NCBI GenBank assembly: GCA_964612295.1
Contig: CAZTDY010000004.1
Coordinates: 79,268-143,267, forward strand
Direction of reading: 5' to 3'
Length of the DNA: 64,000 nt
DNA from: CAYQJL01 sp964612295
GTDB taxonomy: Bacteria > Eisenbacteria > RBG-16-71-46 > CAIMUX01 > WJJG01
Under the pieces are notes generated by a model. It had not been told where the DNA came from and made no database searches. It was given only the letters and a program-made list of their open reading frames with translations. Of this stretch, positions 8,822-17,541 are shown in pieces (within the stretch, counting starts at the first letter, position 1; every line of letters begins with the position of its first letter). Made by a program: the position numbers and the translations under genes.

Positions 8822-10903
8822 ATGCTGGATGCGTTGTTCAACCCGAAGGCGATTGCCGTCATCGGTGCGTCCAACAACCCGCTGAGTATCGGGCACATCG
8901 TGCTCAAGAACCTGATCGATCAGGGCTATCCGAATCCGATTTATCCGATCAATCCCAAATCCCCTCTAGTCCTCGACCTGAAGGCGTACAAGTCCGTGCA
9001 AGAGGTTCCGGGCGAGGTCGATCTGGCGAACATCGCGATCAAGAACACATTGGTGCCCATGGCCATCGAGGACTGCGGCCGCAAGGGGGTCAAGTTCGCC
9101 ATCGTTCACACGGCGGGGTTCAAGGAAACCGGCGAAGAGGGCGCCGCCTTGGAGCGCCAGGTGGTCGAGATTGCCGGCAAATACGGGATGCGTGTCTATG
9201 GGCCCAACTCCCAGGGCGTGGAAAACTCTGACCCTGACGCGAAGGTCTACGCCAACTTCACCTTCACGCCCCTCGCCCCCGGCAGTATCTCCATCCTCGC
9301 TCAGAGCGGTGGTGTGGGCGAGGTGTTGCAGTTGCAGTTGTCGAAGCTGGGAGCCGGTTTCCGAATGTACGCCAGCTACGGCAACGAGTGCGACGTCTCG
9401 ATGAACGAGATCCTGGAGTACTACGGAGAAGATGAGGGAACGCGGGTCATCCTCCTCCACGTGGAGACCCTGCGTGATCCGATCGGCTTCCTGGAGATCG
9501 CCGCCCACATCACGAAGCGCAAGCCGGTTCTGGCGGTCAAGTCTGGGCGCACCCGGGAGGGGCTCACAGCGGTTTCATCACACACCGGCGCTCTGATGGA
9601 GAAGGATGTCACCAGCGATGTGATCTTCGAGAAGGCCGGTATCCAGCGGTTCACGACCCAGGAAGAAATGATCCAGACGGCCATCGCGCTCTCGACCCTG
9701 CCGGTCCCACAGGGTCCGCGGGTCGCGATGATCACCAACACGGGCGGGCCGGCGATTCTCGCGGTCGATGAGACGATTCTGGGCGGACTGAAGATGGCCA
9801 AGCTGTCGCCCGAGACCACGAAGACGTTGCGCGAGAATCTGTACCCCGCGGCGGCGGTCGGCAATCCGGTCGACATTCTCGCCACCGCGACGCCGGAACA
9901 CTACGACTTGACCATCGACGCTTTGATGCAGGATCCAAACGTCGACTCGATCCTGATCAACTTCATCACCGCGCAGTTTGTCGACCTCGATAGTATTGCG
10001 GCGACCCTCTCCGCCTGGGGCAAGAAGGCTAGTAAGCCGCTAGCCTGCGTCATCATGACGATCCCCAAGTGGCAGGGACTGATCGACACGATTCGCGCCG
10101 GCGGCATTCCGGTGTACGAGTTCCCGGAAACCGCGGCCCGGGCCCTGATCGGCATGAGTCAATACGGCGAGCGCCTTCGGGCGCCTGCCGCCGAGTTCCC
10201 CGAGCTGAACCCCGATCGCGCCCCGGCCGCGAAGATCTTGGGTCGTTGCCCGGCAGGATACATTTCACAGGCCGACGCCTTCGCGGTCCTGGCGGCCTAT
10301 GGGATCCCCGCGGCCAAGACGGTAGCGGTCACCGGCCGTGAGGATTTGCCCAAAGCCATCGACGAAGTGGGCTTCCCTCTCGTCCTCAAGGTTGATTCCC
10401 CCGACATCGTGCACAAAAGCGACGCCGGCGGTCTGACCCTGGGGATCCAGACCGAGGCCGAGCTGGCCATCGCCTACGAGGAGATGACGGCGCGTTTCCG
10501 CGCGCAGAATCCCGCGTTCATTGCGCAAGCGCAGCTCCGCCAGGGCCTGGAGATGATCATCGGGGTGAACAACACCGAGGGCGTGGCACCCATCATCATG
10601 TTTGGTCTGGGGGGAATTCTCGTGGAGGCGATCGGTGATGTGGTCTTCCGTTTGGCGCCACTGTCGAAGCAGGACGCGACGGCCATGATCGCCTCTCTCA
10701 AAGGACAGGCATTGCTTGCCGGGGTGCGTGGCCAGGCAGGCGCCGACGGGGATAGCCTGATTGACATGCTCTTGCGGATTTCTCAGTTGGCCACCGACTT
10801 CCCACGCATTGCTGAGCTGGACCTGAATCCGGTTCTCAGTTTTGGCGCGGGCAACGGATCCCAGGCGGTGGATGTCAGAATCAGATTGAATGGGCAGGAT
10901 TGA
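8822..10903 (+). CDS. ADP-forming acyl-CoA synthetase (fused alpha-beta, acetate-CoA ligase family)
   Basis: A 693-residue single-chain NDP-forming acyl-CoA ligase. The N-terminus (FNPKAIAVIGASNNPLSIG) is the CoA-binding Rossmann domain. The succinyl-CoA-ligase-like domain carries SSHTGALMEKD near residue 255, with the family phospho-His. The C-terminal third is an ATP-grasp domain with LVLKVDSPDIVHKSDAGG. Such enzymes interconvert acyl-CoA, ADP and phosphate with acid, CoA and ATP. In fermentative or anaerobic degraders they usually harvest ATP from acyl-CoA, or activate acids cheaply. GGAGGAGG sits just before the ATG at 8822, so the upstream in-frame ATG at 8804 is rejected. The stop codon overlaps the start of the next gene. 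Pairing with an aldehyde oxidoreductase downstream suggests aldehyde to acid to acyl-CoA chemistry. Confidence 0.9.
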   Translation: MLDALFNPKAIAVIGASNNPLSIGHIVLKNLIDQGYPNPIYPINPKSPLVLDLKAYKSVQEVPGEVDLANIAIKNTLVPMAIEDCGRKGVKFAIVHTAGFKETGEEGAALERQVVEIAGKYGMRVYGPNSQGVENSDPDAKVYANFTFTPLAPGSISILAQSGGVGEVLQLQLSKLGAGFRMYASYGNECDVSMNEILEYYGEDEGTRVILLHVETLRDPIGFLEIAAHITKRKPVLAVKSGRTREGLTAVSSHTGALMEKDVTSDVIFEKAGIQRFTTQEEMIQTAIALSTLPVPQGPRVAMITNTGGPAILAVDETILGGLKMAKLSPETTKTLRENLYPAAAVGNPVDILATATPEHYDLTIDALMQDPNVDSILINFITAQFVDLDSIAATLSAWGKKASKPLACVIMTIPKWQGLIDTIRAGGIPVYEFPETAARALIGMSQYGERLRAPAAEFPELNPDRAPAAKILGRCPAGYISQADAFAVLAAYGIPAAKTVAVTGREDLPKAIDEVGFPLVLKVDSPDIVHKSDAGGLTLGIQTEAELAIAYEEMTARFRAQNPAFIAQAQLRQGLEMIIGVNNTEGVAPIIMFGLGGILVEAIGDVVFRLAPLSKQDATAMIASLKGQALLAGVRGQAGADGDSLIDMLLRISQLATDFPRIAELDLNPVLSFGAGNGSQAVDVRIRLNGQD

Positions 10904-12282
10904 TGCCGATGGTTGAAACGCTGCGAACGAAATACGCGATTATCGGTGCCGGTACGGCCGGCATCGCGGCCACCGAGGCTCTGCGGGGAATCGACCCCCA
11001 GGGCGATCTGGTGATGATCAATGGGGAATCGGTGGCGCCCTACTGCCGTCCTTTGATTGTCGAATTGCTCACCGGCGAACGCACCCCGGATCAGATTCTG
11101 CTCCGTGAACAGGAATGGTTTGCGGATCGGCGGGTCACCCTCTTGAGCGGGGATCCGGTCGTCGGCCTGGAACCGGAAAGGAACCGGATCACCCTGGGCT
11201 CGGGACGCACGGTCAGGTGGGAGAAGCTGCTGATCGCCACCGGCGCCCAGCCGGCGCGCCCGCCGATTACGGGCCTATCGTCGGTTCCCGTGCTCTCCCT
11301 GAGTTGCCAGGAGGATGTCGCGAAGCTGCGGCCGTTCTGCCGGCCGGGCGCCAAGGCCCTCCTGGTGGGTATTGGGCTCATTGGACTCCAGGCGATGAGC
11401 GCCCTCGAAGAACTGGGCGTCACCGTCGTGGCTATCGAAGCCCGCTCCAGGGTCCTGCCGATGATCCTCGATACCGAAGCCGCGAGCCTGGCGCAGGACC
11501 GGCTGGAGAAAAACGCAATCGACGTGCGGGTGTCCACGAAACTCAAGAGCGTCAGCTGCGGAGCCGGCGATGGACGCGGCTACGTGGCCGAGACTGAAGC
11601 CGGCGAAGAGATCGGCTTCGACTTCCTCGTCCTGGCGACGGGTATGCAACCGGACCTCTCGCTGCTCAACGGTGCGGGCATCATGAGTGAGCGGGGCATC
11701 ATCGTGAACGAACGCATGGCGACCAATGTGGCCGATGTCTATGCCGCCGGAGATGTCACCCAGTATCACAACTGGATCGATGGGCGAGCGGAGGTCCATG
11801 CCCATTGGGTTAACGCCTCCCATCAGGGTCGCATCGCGGGTGTTCACCTGGCCGGCGGTCAGACGGAACCGTATGCGCCCCTCTTCCTGAACTCTCTACG
11901 AGTCTTCGGCCTCCCGATCATCACCATGGGCGCCAGCCGGGTCGACAATCCGAAGGGCGCCGACGTGCACGTCGCGCGGAACCTGAGCCGGCCGACCTAC
12001 ACGCGTCTGGTGGTGCGCCAAGGCAAACTGATCGCCGCGACCTTCGTGGGCGACGTGGAACGCGCCGGCGTATTCCAGCACCTGATGCGTGAACAGGTCG
12101 AGGTGGCTGGCGTCGCCGCCTCCTTGCTCTCCCACGATCGCACGGCCGTGGAGTTCCTACGCGAGATGCACCAGGAGAGTATCGAGGGCGAGGTGGACTG
12201 GCCGAGGTCGATGGATCTCATCCAACGCTATCGAAAGGACCATGGCCACACGCGCTGGGGGCGGAAGGCGAAGCATGAGTAG
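10903..12282 (+). CDS. FAD/NAD(P)-dependent oxidoreductase, probable electron-transfer partner of the aldehyde oxidoreductase
   Basis: A 459-residue pyridine-nucleotide-disulfide-type flavoprotein. It shows the FAD-binding GAGTAGIAATEAL at the N-terminus, a second dinucleotide fold LVGIGLIGLQAM for NAD(P)H near residue 155, ATG motifs, and VYAAGDV near residue 280 that contacts FAD. No redox-active CxxxxC pair follows the first Rossmann fold, so it is of the NADH oxidase / ferredoxin reductase type. Its ATG overlaps the preceding stop, and its own stop overlaps the start of the tungsten oxidoreductase gene by 8 bases. That arrangement resembles the FAD subunit of three-part aldehyde oxidoreductases (AorABC), which passes electrons between the tungsten enzyme, its ferredoxin subunit and NAD+. 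The subunit assignment is inferred from context. Confidence 0.8.
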   Translation: MPMVETLRTKYAIIGAGTAGIAATEALRGIDPQGDLVMINGESVAPYCRPLIVELLTGERTPDQILLREQEWFADRRVTLLSGDPVVGLEPERNRITLGSGRTVRWEKLLIATGAQPARPPITGLSSVPVLSLSCQEDVAKLRPFCRPGAKALLVGIGLIGLQAMSALEELGVTVVAIEARSRVLPMILDTEAASLAQDRLEKNAIDVRVSTKLKSVSCGAGDGRGYVAETEAGEEIGFDFLVLATGMQPDLSLLNGAGIMSERGIIVNERMATNVADVYAAGDVTQYHNWIDGRAEVHAHWVNASHQGRIAGVHLAGGQTEPYAPLFLNSLRVFGLPIITMGASRVDNPKGADVHVARNLSRPTYTRLVVRQGKLIAATFVGDVERAGVFQHLMREQVEVAGVAASLLSHDRTAVEFLREMHQESIEGEVDWPRSMDLIQRYRKDHGHTRWGRKAKHE

Positions 12283-14146
12283 CTCAATCGGACAGATGCG
12301 GTCACGGGCCGCAACCGTAGACCTCTCCTCCGGAAAGGTCCGCTATGAGGACGCGCCGCCGGAGGTGGTCCGCAGCTATCTGGGCGGCCGCGGATTGAAT
12401 GTCGCCTACCTGCATCGATTGCTCAGCCCGGGCGTCGATCCGCTCTCTCCGGAGAATATCCTGATCATCGGTGCCGGTGCGCTCACCGGAACCGGTTGTC
12501 CGAACTCGAGCCGGTTCAACGTTACCACCAAGTCGCCGGAGTCGAACATCCTCGGAGATGCCAATTGCGGAGGGTTCTTTGGGCCCCAGCTGCGCTATTC
12601 GGGCATCGATCGGGTGATCCTCCAGGGACGGGCCCCCCATCCGGTCGTCCTCGTCGTATCAGGCGGTGAGGTGCGGATCGTGGACGGACGTGCCTACTGG
12701 GGCATGGATGTCGATGAGGTCCAGACTACGCTCCAACGCGATATCGGTCCCGAGGCAGAAGTCATCTGCATCGGTCCGGCCGGTGAGAAGCTCGTTCGGT
12801 TCGCCTGTATCATGACCGGAATCAAGAACGCCGCCGCCCGCGGAGGCATGGGCGCGGTGATGGGCAGCAAGAATGTCAAAGCGATCGTGGCCACCGGCGG
12901 AGGCGGACTCGAGATCGCTGACGGGGACGGCTTCCTCGAGCTCAGCGCTCAGCTATCGGACTATCTGGTGGATTCATCGATCGTCAAAGTGCTGGGCCGC
13001 GTGGGCACGCCCCTGCTCTACGAGGTGAGCAACCATCTGGGCGCCATTCGCACCCGCAACAGCCAGGACAGTTCCTTCGAGAGCACGCTCGACGCTGAAG
13101 TCATTCATGAACATGTCACCAAGATGATCTCCTGCCACTCCTGCGTCGTCCACTGCCGCCATCGCCACACCGAACACGGCGAGGGGCCGGAGTACACCAC
13201 GATCGGGTTGCTGGGCGCCAACCTGGGCATCGGGGATACGGCCGAGGTCATCCGCCTCAACGATCTGGTCAATCGCCTGGGGTTGGATGTCTCATCGACC
13301 GGTGGGATCCTCTCCTGGGTGATGGAGCTGTATCAGCGGGGCATCATCGATGACCGCCTGACCGGCGAACCGCTGCGCTTCGGTGACTACGATCTGGCCG
13401 TCCGCCTCATCGAGGCGACTGCGAGCCGGACGGGATTCGGCGATCTGCTCGCGGAGAGCAGCCAGGCAGCGGAGCGGTTGGGCGATCCCAAGCGAGACTA
13501 TCTGACCGCGATCAAGGGATTGCCTCAGTCGGACCCGCATGACTGCCGCTATATCAAAGCGTTTGCCCTCGGCATCGCCACCGCTTCCCGCGGGGCCGAT
13601 CATCTGCGCAGCCGACCAACGCTCGAGGTGTTCGACCTTCCTCCGGAACTGTTGCGCGAGATCTACGGGACCGATGTCGATCGTGATCCCACGTCCTACA
13701 ACACGAAAGAGATCGTGGTCGCCACCCACGAGACCATCTACGCGGTGATCGATGCGGTGGGAATCTGCAAGTTCGTGTGTCACGGCTTTAACAGCCCGCG
13801 TCTGCTCAAGTATGAACACTTTGCACAGCTCCTCGAGAAAGCCTTCGGGGTCGATTACACCGTGGACGAGCTGAAAGCGCTGGGCCAACGCATCGTCGAC
13901 CTCGAACGGAGCTTCATCAACCGGGAGGGGGTGCGCCGCCCGGACGACACCCTGCCACGTCGCTACTTCGAAGAACCTCTCCCCCACGGTGTCGCCCGCG
14001 GGCATCGTATTGAGCGCGACAAGTTCTTCGCCATGCTTGATCGCTACTACCGCCTGCGGCGCTGGAACGAGGACGGCACCGTTCCCGACGGGAGGGTCGC
14101 CGAACTCGTCGCACCCTGGGCATCGGTTCCGGAGGATCGGTCATGA
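12275..14146 (+). CDS. Tungsten-containing aldehyde:ferredoxin oxidoreductase family protein
   Basis: A 623-residue member of the AOR family. The N-terminal part contains YLGGRGLNVAYL and the pterin-binding ARGGMGAVMGSKNVKAI. The [4Fe-4S] Cys are in CHSCVVHC near residues 287-294, with the fourth in DAVGICKF near residue 495, matching the DxxGLC motif; NRLGLDVSSTG is also conserved. The family oxidises aldehydes to acids or runs the reverse at low potential; BamB, the benzoyl-CoA reductase catalytic subunit, is a paralogue and is also encoded in this window. The start ATG at 12275 has GGCGGAAGGCG upstream. It overlaps the flavoprotein gene before it and the ferredoxin gene after it, indicating one complex. 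Aldehyde oxidation is the default reading; an acyl-CoA or ring reductase role is possible. Confidence 0.88.
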   Translation: MSSSIGQMRSRAATVDLSSGKVRYEDAPPEVVRSYLGGRGLNVAYLHRLLSPGVDPLSPENILIIGAGALTGTGCPNSSRFNVTTKSPESNILGDANCGGFFGPQLRYSGIDRVILQGRAPHPVVLVVSGGEVRIVDGRAYWGMDVDEVQTTLQRDIGPEAEVICIGPAGEKLVRFACIMTGIKNAAARGGMGAVMGSKNVKAIVATGGGGLEIADGDGFLELSAQLSDYLVDSSIVKVLGRVGTPLLYEVSNHLGAIRTRNSQDSSFESTLDAEVIHEHVTKMISCHSCVVHCRHRHTEHGEGPEYTTIGLLGANLGIGDTAEVIRLNDLVNRLGLDVSSTGGILSWVMELYQRGIIDDRLTGEPLRFGDYDLAVRLIEATASRTGFGDLLAESSQAAERLGDPKRDYLTAIKGLPQSDPHDCRYIKAFALGIATASRGADHLRSRPTLEVFDLPPELLREIYGTDVDRDPTSYNTKEIVVATHETIYAVIDAVGICKFVCHGFNSPRLLKYEHFAQLLEKAFGVDYTVDELKALGQRIVDLERSFINREGVRRPDDTLPRRYFEEPLPHGVARGHRIERDKFFAMLDRYYRLRRWNEDGTVPDGRVAELVAPWASVPEDRS

Positions 14147-14565
14147 GGCGTATCTACACGAATCATGAACTCTGCTCGGGATGTCGGGCCTGCAGTGTCG
14201 CCTGCAATATCGTCCATCGAGGCGCCGCCGGCCATGCCCGGAGCGCCATCCGGATCGTGCGTGATCCGCGTGCCGGGTACGAATTCCAGGCCGTTTGCCG
14301 GATCTGTGAGGACCCTGCCTGCGTCGCCGCCTGCATGGCGACGGCACTCACTCGCGACCCGGAGAGTGGGCGGGTTCTGCTGGATCATGATCGCTGCATC
14401 GGCTGCTGGATGTGCGTCATGGTTTGCCCGCACCAGGGCATCCATCCCGATCCGAAGGCTCACAAGGCCATTCTGTGTGATCAGTGCACCGACCGAGAGG
14501 TGCCAGCCTGCGTGGCCGCCTGTGCCACTGCGGCGATCGCGTTTATCGCTGACGACGAGGAGTAA
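14143..14565 (+). CDS. Four-cluster ferredoxin-like electron-transfer subunit
   Basis: A 140-residue iron-sulfur protein with sixteen Cys in four groups: CSGCRACSVAC, CRICEDPACVAAC, CIGCWMCVMVC and CDQCTDREVPACVAAC. That predicts four [4Fe-4S] clusters, as in AorA, HycB and DmsB-type subunits. There is no signal peptide, so it acts in the cytoplasm. It begins with an ATGA overlap on the stop of the AOR gene. With the FAD protein before the AOR gene, it completes a catalytic / ferredoxin / flavoprotein set, so it most likely wires the tungsten enzyme to NAD+ or to a free ferredoxin. Confidence 0.88.
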   Translation: MRRIYTNHELCSGCRACSVACNIVHRGAAGHARSAIRIVRDPRAGYEFQAVCRICEDPACVAACMATALTRDPESGRVLLDHDRCIGCWMCVMVCPHQGIHPDPKAHKAILCDQCTDREVPACVAACATAAIAFIADDEE

Positions 14566-14592
14566 CTGAAACCCGAAACCGCGGAGGTTGCC

Positions 14593-15591
14593 ATGCCGGA
14601 GAAGAAAGTCACCGTGGGTACGATTGGGGCGGGCGCCGTGGGTACTGTGATGTCTGCTTGCCTTGCCAAAGCCGGTGCCGACGTCTATGTGGCCGACCTT
14701 CCGGAGCGCCTTGCCCAGGTGACCGCAGACGGACTCCAGGTCCGCGGGGTGGGAATGGAGCTGGATGAGCGGGTCCACACAGTGGACTCGATCCATGCTC
14801 TCGAAGACGTCGACCCCGACTTCATCATCATTGCCACCAAGGCCTACGTGCTCAAGTCCATCCTGCCTGCGGTTGCACGAGTCACCGGGGATGACTGCCT
14901 GGTGATCAGCGCGGAGAACGGGATCGGTACCGAGGATGAACTCGCTCGCCACGTGCCGGCCCGCAATGCAGCTCGAATGGTGGTCAACTACGCTGGCCAT
15001 ATCGAGAAGAACGGTGTTGCACAGTTGATCTGGTTCAATCCCCCGAACGTCTTGGGGTCGCTCCAGGAGGCCCGCGATCCCCGTTTGGAGCGGTTGGTCA
15101 AGATCCTCTGCAGCACACAACTGACCTGCGAGGTCGTTGACTCGACCACGATCAAGGCCCGCGCATTCCTCAAGACGATCTTGACCTCATCGCTGATGCC
15201 GCTCTGCGCCGTGATGGGCCTGACGATGAGCGAGGCGATGCAGGGCAAGATGACCCGTCAGATCGCCGGAGATCTCGTGCGCGAGGGACTGGCGGTCGCA
15301 AAGCGGTTCGGCTACGACTACGGCGAGGGCATCTGGGAGAAATGTATGGGCTACCTCGATAAGGGAGGGAGCCATCATCCTTCGATGTCGTTGGACCTGT
15401 GGAACAAGCGTCCCACGGAAATCGACTACATCAATGCAAAGATCCTCGAGATCGGGCGAGACTACGGAGACATCGATCTGGAGGTCAACCGGATCATGAC
15501 CAGCCTCTTGATGACGCTCGAGGTGCGCAACGGGACACGCAGCCCCGAAGAGTTTCCGGAATTCCTACGCCCCCGCGAATCGGTGACCTGA
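14593..15591 (+). CDS. Ketopantoate reductase-like (ApbA/PanE family) dehydrogenase
   Basis: A 332-residue NAD(P)-dependent dehydrogenase. The N-terminal GTIGAGAVGTVMSACLAKAGADVYVAD is split here as GAGAVG with a following acidic residue. A middle segment reading KAYVLKSILPAVARV corresponds to the conserved Lys-containing part of PanE. The C-terminal helical domain includes TTIKARAFLKTILTSS, near where the catalytic Lys is expected. Classical PanE reduces 2-dehydropantoate to pantoate. Inside a catabolic operon it more likely handles another 2-oxo or 2-hydroxy acid, or a beta-hydroxyacid. It starts 27 bases after the ferredoxin gene with GCGGAGG as ribosome-binding site. The true substrate cannot be read from sequence. 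Confidence 0.75.
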   Translation: MPEKKVTVGTIGAGAVGTVMSACLAKAGADVYVADLPERLAQVTADGLQVRGVGMELDERVHTVDSIHALEDVDPDFIIIATKAYVLKSILPAVARVTGDDCLVISAENGIGTEDELARHVPARNAARMVVNYAGHIEKNGVAQLIWFNPPNVLGSLQEARDPRLERLVKILCSTQLTCEVVDSTTIKARAFLKTILTSSLMPLCAVMGLTMSEAMQGKMTRQIAGDLVREGLAVAKRFGYDYGEGIWEKCMGYLDKGGSHHPSMSLDLWNKRPTEIDYINAKILEIGRDYGDIDLEVNRIMTSLLMTLEVRNGTRSPEEFPEFLRPRESVT

Positions 15592-15664
15592 GCCGGCCAC
15601 TCCGGCTGATCAATGATAGATGGGGAGTCGTCACACTTGCTGAGGAGCAGAGGAGGAAAGGCCA

Positions 15665-16711
15665 GTGATTCCCGAGAAGATGACCGCCGCCGTTCTGCAC
15701 GGACCCAAAGAACTGAAGATCGAAGAGGTGGATTGCCCGCAACCCGGCGCCGGCGAGGTGCTCGTTGAGGTTGCCGCCAACGGCTTGTGTCACACCGATG
15801 TGACCTACTATGCCGCGCACATTCCGGAGAAGATGCGCATCTACCCGCTGATCCTGGGACACGAGGCGGCTGGAAAGGTCGTCGCCCTGGGGGATGGGGC
15901 GACCGGATTGGACGTCGGCGACAGCGTTCTGATGCCCCCGGTCTATGGATGCGGCGAATGCCCCAGCTGCACCAGCGGTGAAGACAATCTCTGTCCCAAA
16001 TCGAACATGCTCGGCGGCACGCGGCATGGTGCCTACGCCCAGTACGTCGCGCTGCCGGCCAAGTACGCCTTCAAAATGAACCTCAGCGTTGCGCTGGACA
16101 AGGCCTGCGTCGCGGCCGACGCGGTCTCGACGGTCTACTACGCGCTGAAGGAACGCGTCGGGATGAAGGCGGGCGATTCCGTGGCAGTCTTTGGAGCCGG
16201 CGGCCTCGGGTTGGCCGCGCTCAATGTGGCCCGCGAGCTGGGAGCAGCAAAGCTATATGCGGTCGATGTGCGCGAGGACAGCCTGGCCGCGGCGAGTAAG
16301 CTCGGCGCCGAGGTAATCAATGCCACGGGGAAGGAGAAAATCTTCAAAGACCTGAAGAAACTCTCCGGAGACGGCATTCGCATCGCGCTCGATTGCGTCG
16401 GAATGGGCAGCACCATTGCCGAGGCGTTCGGAACCGTCTGCAAAGGCGGCGAGGTGGCGGTCATCGGCTTCACCCTCGAGAAGGTGACGCTGAGCGCCGG
16501 TACCTTCATGGGCCTTCAGAAACGGGTCGGAGGCTCGTGGGGTTGTCCCACCCGCCTCTTCCCAGAGGTCGTCAAGCTCCTCGAGGGCGGCGGCATCGAA
16601 TTCGATACGCTGGTGAGTCGCTACTACGATCTGGCGGAGGTCGAACAGGCCTTCCAGGACCTCGAGGCGGGACAGATCGTAGGCCGCGCTGTCATCCGCA
16701 TCCCACACTAG
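15665..16711 (+). CDS. Zn-dependent medium-chain alcohol dehydrogenase
   Basis: A 348-residue MDR-family alcohol dehydrogenase. Catalytic zinc ligands appear in GLCHTD and GHEAAG. The structural zinc lobe is GCGECPSCTSGEDNLC, with four Cys. The NAD-binding loop is VFGAGGLGLAAL. The start is GTG at 15665 behind AGGAGGAAAGG. Within aromatic degradation the comparable enzyme is 6-hydroxycyclohex-1-ene-1-carbonyl-CoA dehydrogenase (Had/BamQ), whose product is the BamA substrate. This gene could be that enzyme, but it sits in a different operon from bamA, so a general secondary-alcohol or hydroxyacyl-CoA role is equally possible. The 73 bases before it contain only the ribosome-binding site. Confidence 0.82.
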   Translation: MIPEKMTAAVLHGPKELKIEEVDCPQPGAGEVLVEVAANGLCHTDVTYYAAHIPEKMRIYPLILGHEAAGKVVALGDGATGLDVGDSVLMPPVYGCGECPSCTSGEDNLCPKSNMLGGTRHGAYAQYVALPAKYAFKMNLSVALDKACVAADAVSTVYYALKERVGMKAGDSVAVFGAGGLGLAALNVARELGAAKLYAVDVREDSLAAASKLGAEVINATGKEKIFKDLKKLSGDGIRIALDCVGMGSTIAEAFGTVCKGGEVAVIGFTLEKVTLSAGTFMGLQKRVGGSWGCPTRLFPEVVKLLEGGGIEFDTLVSRYYDLAEVEQAFQDLEAGQIVGRAVIRIPH

Positions 16712-16760
16712 GGCGGCGGAGGTGAACGGGCAGGTGAAGGAACCAAGGGGAGGAAGTGCG

Positions 16761-17504
16761 ATGATCCTGGAAGGCAAGAATGCGATTGTGACCGGTGGCA
16801 GCATCGGGATCGGTACCTCGATCGCGCTGGGGCTCGCCGAGGCGGGAGCCAACGTGGCCCTCAATTACCGCAAGCACGCGGATGAAGCCAACGCCGTGGT
16901 CGGCAAGATCGAGGCGATGGGTCGCCGGGGGCTGGCGGTGCAGGCGGATGTCGCCTCGCTGAAGGACGCCAAGGCCATGGTCGCCCGCGTGGTGGAGGAT
17001 TTCGGTTCCGTCGACATCCTGGTCTGCAATGCGGGGATCAACCGCGATGCGGTCATCTGGAAGATGGACGAGGATCAGTGGGACCAGGTCATGAATGTCA
17101 ATCTCAAGGGCTACTTCAACTACATCCGGGCTGTGGCCCCCCGCTTCCGTGAGCAGAAGAGCGGGCGCATCATCAATATCACCTCCATCAATGGGCTGCG
17201 CGGCAAGTTCGGGCAGTCCAACTACGCCGCCTCCAAGGCGGGGATCGTCGGCTTGACCAAGACCGTGGCCCGCGAGCTGGGCCGCTCCCTGGTCACGGTC
17301 AACGCGATCGCTCCGGGGATGATTCTGACGGACATGGCCCGCGGTCTGGAGCAGAAGTGGCTCGACGCCGCCACCGCCGAAACGGTGTTGGGTAAGCTGG
17401 GCGAGTGCGAAGATGTCGCTCACCTGGTGGTTTTCCTGGCTTCGAATCTGGCGGGGCATGTCACCGGGCAGGTGATCTCGGTCGATGGAGGCCAGTACAT
17501 CTAG
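16761..17504 (+). CDS. Short-chain dehydrogenase/reductase (FabG/PhaB-like)
   Basis: A 247-residue classical SDR. The cofactor loop is TGGSIGIGTSIA, with NAGINRD in the middle. The catalytic set is Ser in INITSINGLRG and Tyr/Lys in YAASKAG. The C-terminus HVTGQVISVDGGQYI is typical of 3-oxoacyl-ACP/CoA reductases. The ATG at 16761 lies behind GGGGAGGAAG. It would interconvert 3-oxoacyl and 3-hydroxyacyl thioesters, or oxidise an alicyclic alcohol. It lies between the alcohol dehydrogenase and the enoyl-CoA hydratase, so with the terminal thiolase it completes a beta-oxidation set for the product of this operon. Confidence 0.85.
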   Translation: MILEGKNAIVTGGSIGIGTSIALGLAEAGANVALNYRKHADEANAVVGKIEAMGRRGLAVQADVASLKDAKAMVARVVEDFGSVDILVCNAGINRDAVIWKMDEDQWDQVMNVNLKGYFNYIRAVAPRFREQKSGRIINITSINGLRGKFGQSNYAASKAGIVGLTKTVARELGRSLVTVNAIAPGMILTDMARGLEQKWLDAATAETVLGKLGECEDVAHLVVFLASNLAGHVTGQVISVDGGQYI

Positions 17505-17541
17505 CCGCAGGTCCAGAGCCTGCGGGCGCAAGGAGAGATCA

